Origin: Diogma glabrata
Lineage: Eukaryota > Arthropoda > Insecta > Diptera > Cylindrotomidae
Direction: 5' to 3'
DNA: 64,000 nt
NCBI GenBank assembly: GCA_963693315.1
Contig: OY856186.1
Location: 76,916,042 to 76,980,041 of the forward strand
The notes below the pieces were generated by a model that was not told where the DNA came from, made no database searches, and saw only the letters and a program-made list of their open reading frames with translations. The position numbers and the translations under genes are program-made. This document shows, one piece after another, positions 58,648 through 64,000 of the stretch. Within the stretch, counting starts at the first letter, position 1; the number at the start of each line of letters is the position of its first letter.

Positions 58648-60228
58648 TTATTCTAGTGGAAGTGGTACCAATTTGACAATTGGGCGGATTAGTTCTCCTC
58701 GATTAGTCTTAACCGTTGCAACTCGTGTCAGTCCATCATGACCTGGATATAGCTTTGTTATTCTTCCAAGTGACCACCGACCCGGTGGAGAATTTGTTTC
58801 TTAAATAACAATCATTTGTCCCAGTTGCAAATTGGTTTTGGTTTGTTGCCATTTCGGACGTCTTTGTAAAGTTGTTAAATATTCAAGAGACCATCGTCTC
58901 CAAAAACCTTGAAGGCGATTTTGTAAGTGCTGCCATTTGCTTAAATGTGATTCCTTGATATGAGTGAGATCTGGTTCAGGAATCAAAGTCAACGGTTCAC
59001 CAATCAAAAAATGGGCTGGTGTCAAGGCATCGTATGATGTTATATCTGCACCTTGTGGACATAAAGGCCTTGAATTTAAAACTGCTTCAATCTGCGTTAG
59101 TGTGTGGTCATCTCCTCAAATGTTAAACTGGTATCTCCAACAACTCTTTTCAGATGAGCCTTAACTGATTTTATATTCGCCTCCCAGAGACCACCAAAGT
59201 GTGGAGCGCTAGGTGGATTGAAGTTGAATTTAATATTTTGATCATCTAAAAAGGAAGATACATTATTAATATGGTATTGGCTATTGAAAAGGTTTTGTAG
59301 ATCATTGAGAGCTCTTCTTCTTCCCACAAGATTAGTGCCATTGTCGCTTGTTATTTCTGCTGGAATTCCTCTTCTGGCAATAAATCTTCTCAATGCAGCT
59401 ATGTATGCTTCTGTACTCATGTCGCTTACCAGCTCTATATGAACTGCCTTTACTGAAAAGCATATGAACAGAGCTATATAAGCCTTTGTGGTTTGACTTG
59501 AGCGACCTCGTAGTTTATTCTGGCGCAAAAAAACACGCCCAGCAAAGTCGATGCCAGTTGACAAAAAAGGTCTGCTAGAAGATACTCGATTTTTTGGTAG
59601 ATTTGCCATCAGCTGTTCATTATGTGTTTGTTTGTGTCTAAAACATATTAGGCATTTATGAACAACTTCTTTAGCCATGCTTCGACATCCGAGTATCCAA
59701 AATCGTTGCAGTATTAAACTAACTAAGAGCGTTGATCCAGGATGCAGAAACTTCTTGTGGCATTTTCGAATGTACTCCTTGCTTAATAAATGACCCTTTG
59801 GAAGTATGATTGGGTGTAGAATATTCTAGTCGACCACCCACACGTAGTAGACCAAATTCATCAATAAATGGCGTTAATGATCGTAGCGAGCTGGCCTTTG
59901 GTAGTTGTTGTTTTGACAATAATGTTGAAATTTCTAGATGAAAAGCTTCTACTTGTGTTGATTTGATGCATATATTTTCAGCCCAATGAAGCTCATCTAT
60001 GTTGGGTCTTGCAATTGGTAGGTTAAGTGTATATTTTAGTACATTATTTGCTTTCCGCGCATCTACAGATAACTTAAGAGCTGTAAAGTATCTGAAAATA
60101 TAGCTTAAAATTCTTTTAATTTTATCGTAAGATGAAAATTTAACAAAAAGTTCATTCACAATATGAAATTTTAATTTTTTAATACTATGAAAAATGTTTA
60201 ATGTCTTATATTTACTTATCACTTTCAT
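58648..60228 (-). pseudogene. BEL integrase
   Basis: The sequence FSSYDKIKRILSYIFRYF leads to the HHCC zinc region (HKCLICFRHKQ at about 59630-59660). The core follows with STGIDFAGRVF (first Asp), ITSDNGTNLVGRR (second Asp, about 59330-59365) and FGGLWEANIKSVKAHLKRVV (Glu, about 59140-59200). After a stop at about 59095 the tail continues: IEAVLNSRPL, LTPAHFLIGEPL, WQHLQNRLQGFWRRWSLEYL, then RWSLGRITKLYPGHDGLTRV and a final stop at 58648-58650. Breaks occur near 59719, 59095 and 58801. The D,D,E triad is intact, unlike the young copy at 1319-4204. Confidence 0.92.
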
Positions 60229-61080
60229 ACACTTCAGATGATGTTGCTGGCCATGAAGATGGTTCCCGATTAAGCCAAGTTGGTCCTGTCCACCACAATT
60301 GAAAATTGGCTAAGGTGGCTGGAGATATTCCTCTTGAGGCACAATCCGCTGGATTTTGTTTGGACGGGACATAGTTCCACTCATGCCGTGGAACATCCTG
60401 CAATATTTGAGATGTACGGTTCCCAACAAATGTTTGCCATTTGCGTGGATGATTCGAAAGCCAAGCTAACACGATTTTTGAATCAGTCCATGCGAAAGTA
60501 TAGTTGATGTGTAGTTTCAATGATTTCTTTATAAATTTTGTGAGTTTACACAACAAGACTGCACCACATAATTCCAAGCGTGGTAAAGAAATTTGGTTCA
60601 GTGGTGCTACCTTTGTTTTAGACGCCAATAGTATAGTTGAGATAGTACCATTGCAATCTTCTACACGCAAATATGCACATGTAGCATATGCAGATTCTGA
60701 TGCGTCACAAAACGCGTGTAACTCGATGCTTTTTGAAGTACTGTCTGTATTCAAATGTCTTGGTATTCGAATTTTTTCAAGTTCAGGAAGGTTGCTGCGT
60801 ATGACTGACCATTGATGCTCTATATCTGAAGGTATCGGATCATCCCATTCTAATTTTTTCAACCACAATTCTTGAAACATTATTTTTATTTGTATTGTAG
60901 ATGGTGACAACCATCCAAGTGGATCATAAATTTTTGCTGCAACTGAAAGTATATAGCGTTTAGTTGGTTTTTCAAAATCGATGTTTACGTTAAATTGAAA
61001 AGTGTCTTCATTGGGATTCCAATAAAGACCAAGAGTTTTAATGCCGGATGTCTCTTCATCAATTTCTAAGCATTTGGTTT
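60212..61080 (-). pseudogene. BEL RT tail and RNase H
   Basis: The reading begins at about 61078 with CLEIDEETSGIKTLGLYWNP, continues AAKIYDPLGWLSPSTIQIKI (RT thumb/connection) and enters RNase H with HAFCDASESAYATCAYLRV (first catalytic Asp), LPRLELCGAVLL (Glu) and FAWTDSKIVLAWLSN (Asp), then WNYVPSKQNPADCASRG. The RT fingers and palm, including the YxDD segment, are missing between 61083 and 61078: protease-side sequence stops and RT-tail sequence starts within a few bases. RNase H itself looks complete. Confidence 0.9.
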
Positions 61081-61082
61081 CA

Positions 61083-62800
61083 CGATCCTCGACTGGTACT
61101 TGGTCTAAAAATGCATGGTGATGATGGTACTTCTTCCAGCTCCCAAAATCTTTGAAGAGTAGTATTTATATCTGCATGATTACATATTGTTGATTGTGTT
61201 GAAGACTGTTCTGTTTGAGGCTTAGAAAGAGGTCCAGATATAACCCATCCAAATATGGTAAGCTGCGCAATTGGTAGGTTTTCTTTGATTAATCTTTCGT
61301 TGCATAATAAGTGGAAGAAGATATCAGCACCAATTAGTACGTCGATTGGCTTTGGTGTATTAAAATATGGACCTGCCAATTCAAGATCATTTAGATGCTT
61401 AAAATTGGAGATTTTTGTTTTGAATGATGGTATGTTGGAAGTTAGTTGGGCAAGCACCTGTGCGCTTACCGTGATGGCGTTTGTTGATTTATATCTGGAT
61501 ATAAGCTCCAAGCTAACTGCCCCCATAGTAGTTCCAGCTTGCGTTCCAGCAAGGCCACTGACTGTTATTCTTGAATGAGAACGTGTAAGACCAAGCCGTT
61601 TAACGCAGCTGTCGGTGACAAATGTAGACTGAGAACCAGAGTCTAACATTGCTGTGACATGTTGTAGCGAACCTGATGAATCCTTAATATATACTAATGC
61701 TGTAGGTAACAACGATTGGTATTGAACATCGGAATCCATGGATTGAATAACTTTTTGAGATGATAAATTTAACGTTGTAAACGATGAAATTAGCTCAATA
61801 TTCGATGAACTTGGATTTGAAGAATCCGTTTGTGCTGCCGTGCTGGCGTCTGCAATGAGAAGGTGTGAGGTGTTTCTATCAATGTGCAGCGTCGTGTGAT
61901 GGGGCTGGGATGGGAAATCGAGAAAATCTTGAAATTTTGGAAAATCATTTTCCATACAGTGTTCTGCCCAATGCTTTTGTGTATCCAAATCGAGTTTTTG
62001 AAGCAAAATATATATAAGCCAAGGATCTCTTGACTCACTCTCTGGGCCCAATGTTTAAGGGCGCGTACAGCTTCGTCTGAAATATCCCAAGTGGCTCGTA
62101 AAGTTTTGGCCGATAAACTTCTCTTACATGATTGATTCATAAAGTTCTGTATAAGAGCATTTATGATGTTCTTTTTTTTATCAAAACGTTGACACAACTT
62201 TTCCTATGCTTCGACATAACTTGCGTCTGTAACAGGAATGTGAGTTAAGAGCCTTTCACCTGAACCTTTCAAAAGACCTTTTAGAAATTTAAATTTATGT
62301 GCATTTGAGATGTTATCATTATTGTGAACCGAAGCGACAAAAAGATCTTTAAACGTTGGCCATTTTTCTATTTCTCCATAGAAAGGATCAATTGAGATTC
62401 GTGGCAGCCGCACGTCTACTAATTGTGATTTTGAGTGATCCGCAAATCCTTCAAAAAACGATTTTTGTTGCGAATCGATGCTGGTATTCAAAGTAACAAT
62501 TGTTTCATCGTTGTTTGCTGTTGTGGCGTGTCGACCACGCATAGCTCTTGTGAATAATGCTTTGATATCGAAAAACTTTTCATGGAAGTCTTCTGAGGCC
62601 GATGCTTCACCTAAGGACATCAATTTGTCATCGGAAACGGTAAATTCTTTCCATAAAATTTCTAATTTTTCCAATCGACTTTCGATTTGCTCGGTAAATA
62701 TTGATGCGTCGATTTTATTTGCAAATTTGCCAATATTTGTTAGGGACGCTCTAACTTGTCCACGTTTTTGAACTAGTCCGGAAATATCCGCCATTTGCAT
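61083..62800 (-). pseudogene. BEL gag and protease
   Basis: Gag starts MQMADISGLVQKRGQVRASL and includes VRLPRISIDPFYGEIEKWPT, FKDLFVASVHNN and KFKFLKGLLKGSGERLL. This is the BEL gag core (typically L-LP-F-G----W--F---F---V). An in-frame TAG at 62201-62203 (SYVEA, stop, EKLCQRF) interrupts it where the family usually has Trp. A frameshift at about 62040-62055 leads to the 323-codon stretch 61080-62051. That has the gag end (HWAEHCMENDFPKFQDFLDF) without zinc knuckles, then a retropepsin with AMLDSGSQSTFV and IDVLIGADIFFHLL, FGWVISG and LQRFWELEEVPSS, just before where RT should start. Confidence 0.9.
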
Positions 62801-63247
62801 TAAAACACACTTTCACGTATATTATCCTCCTATATATTAATACGCTAGATTAAAACTTTGTGGAGCATTAGGCTTTTTTATTCGCAGATGGATTCATTTG
62901 AAATTTTCACAGCTAACTGATATTAGTGTAACCTATAGTCGGATCCGGATTCAAACAAATCGGATCATAAATAAAAAAGTTATTATATACGGAAAACTTT
63001 TTCTATACATATGCATTATAAGTTTACATACATGCAAAAACGAAATTAAAAATTTATTTTATTTTTTTATATTTTCTTTTTTTATATTTTCTTTTTTATA
63101 TATTAGCTATCGAATAACGAACAACGAACAACAAAAACGAAACTTAAAAATTTATTTTCTTTCATTTCAGTCGTCTTTTGTCTTTGAACAAGGACGGTTT
63201 TCGATATTATTTCGATTATTTTGTTTATTGATTAAAGATATTTGCGT
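62801..63247. other. No gene; AT-rich
   Basis: No LTR or tRNA-primer site is detectable upstream of the BEL gag start. An open + strand run at 62898-63365 is low-complexity and rich in Phe and Ile, and is not called. Confidence 0.55.
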
Positions 63248-63803
63248 AATATTTTTGTTTTCTTATTATAGGAGGGCTATTATTTTAAAAACGTACATTT
63301 TTTTGTTGATTTTTAAATTTTTGATTTTTAAAAAATCTGAAATTTTGATATTTTGTTGGTATTGACGAAAGGAAAAAAGTTGTTTCTGCTTTTATTTTTT
63401 GTGTACTCTCAATCGGCGTTATGCGCGGTTGAATTTTTGAGGCATTTTCACGTAGTTTTGGTAATGGTTTAAAACTTAAAACTTTTTTTTCTTTTTTTAT
63501 ATTTATTTTCTCTTATTTTATACATTTCCTTTGAAGTTTAGAGAATTTAGTTTATGAATTGATTTAGGGGTCGATAGACGTAATATTTTTCTTTGTTTTT
63601 TTATTATAGGAGGGCTATTATTTTGAAAACGTACATTTGTTTGTTGATTTTAAATTTTTGATTTTTAAAAAATCTGAAATTTTGATATTTTGTTGGTATT
63701 GACGAAAGGAAAAAAGTTGTTTCTGCTTTTATTTTTTGTGTACTCTGAATCGGAGTTATGCGCGGTTGAATTTTTGAGGCTTTTTCACGTAGTTTTGGTA
63801 TTG
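63248..63803 (+). repeat. Tandem duplication, 335-bp period
   Basis: The block cgtaatatttttgttttctt through tattataggagggctattatt to ttcacgtagttttggtaatg (63248-63467) recurs at 63582-63803 with few changes (for example aatcggcgtta versus aatcggagtta). About 115 bp of different sequence separates the two copies. Confidence 0.9.
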
Positions 63804-63892
63804 GTGTCAATGTTTTGTGAATAGGTGCCACAAATTTCATCCGACTTAAGTATATTTTTGCAAGTAAAAAGAAAAATAACTGAATAATTGAA

Positions 63893-64000
63893 ACTAGGAG
63901 GGCCCGGCGTGCTTCGCTACGCTTATAAATAAAGTTTTTGCGTAGACATTTTGTTGACGTAGAAGCAATGATTTCAAAAAGTGGTAATGAGAAATGCTAG
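63893..64000 (+). repeat. Helitron-like terminal repeat, second copy, runs off window
   Basis: The sequence ctaggagggcccggcgtgct through gatttcaaaaagtggtaatg matches 21034-21140 with few differences. The remainder lies past the window end. Confidence 0.7.

Larger units (their letters stand above)
58648..62800 (-). mobile_element. BEL/Pao retrotransposon, degenerate, RT core deleted, LTRs not found
   Basis: Gag, protease, the RT tail with RNase H, and integrase are encoded in order over 4.15 kb on the minus strand. Gag starts near 62800 and the integrase tail stops at 58648-58650 with VKLVPLPLE. No LTR, primer-binding site or polypurine tract is evident at either end. Frames are interrupted a handful of times, far fewer than in the copia relic, so the copy is of intermediate age. 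Confidence 0.92.

Noticed and set aside
60280..60815. Two overlapping + strand ORFs of 75 and 103 codons
   Set aside because: They lie antisense to BEL RNase H coding, which carries all expected motifs. They are shadows.
62898..63365. 155-codon + strand ORF rich in Phe, Ile, Leu
   Set aside because: Low-complexity translation of T-rich DNA, no family motif, and partly inside the tandem duplication.

Overview
This window is AT-rich (roughly 30% GC by eye) eukaryotic DNA from an insect. The one recognisable host gene is the 3' part of Mad, the BMP/Dpp receptor-regulated Smad, on the + strand at 34741-35733. It follows a 200-N assembly gap that hides the exon start. Its protein is very close to insect Mad as I remember it. 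A fly (Diptera) is plausible but not proven. Nearly everything else that can be identified is transposable-element (TE) material, much of it nested.

Left flank. A decayed Ty1/copia element (1-6412) is interrupted by a young BEL/Pao element (952-4549) with LTRs that look identical and a single 961-codon ORF that lacks RT, RNase H and half of the integrase. Then come a deleted pogo/Tigger-like element with TA target duplication (6850-8471), a PIF/Harbinger-like MITE (8751-8976), an inverted-repeat element (9769-10496), a solo Ty3/gypsy LTR (10917-11513), an element with TTGGCGTA ends (12326-14008), a hAT transposase relic (14430-14870) and a 568-bp near-perfect palindrome (16847-17414).

17.6-31 kb is a Russian-doll region. 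A LINE endonuclease fragment is cut by a hAT-type element with CAAGGTTGGC ends. That element is cut by a solo LTR (18949-19634) and again, at 21034, by a block of about 9.4 kb. The block holds Helitron-type helicase relics (themselves cut by a hAT MITE at 23666-24419), a LINE (25629-28068) and a fold-back repeat cluster (29178-30449). The host element resumes at about 30450.

Around Mad there are 0.33-kb tandem repeats (31445-32210) and another solo LTR (33425-34301). To the right lie a third large hairpin (38979-39704), a second copy of a CAGGGATGG hAT MITE (40266-40738), a zinc-finger hAT transposase relic (40990-44200) split by a complete 1997-bp copy of the CAAGGTTGGC element, a DDE-superfamily-4 transposase fragment (45156-45509) and a BED-finger hAT relic (45990-47580).

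The right end carries BEL/Pao and gypsy relics (50900-53030), an AGGGTTCCGTA-type element (53655-55070), a fourth large hairpin (55153-55661), a BEL LTR/primer-binding-site fragment (56335-56666) and a longer decayed BEL element (58648-62800).

Two themes recur. First, the recognisable BEL and gypsy fragments have lost or lack the RT catalytic core. Second, four independent long hairpins occur in 40 kb, a class of sequence that can feed small-RNA pathways. I see no tRNA, rRNA, CRISPR array or bacterial-type operon. Alignments were made by eye; identities are qualitative.
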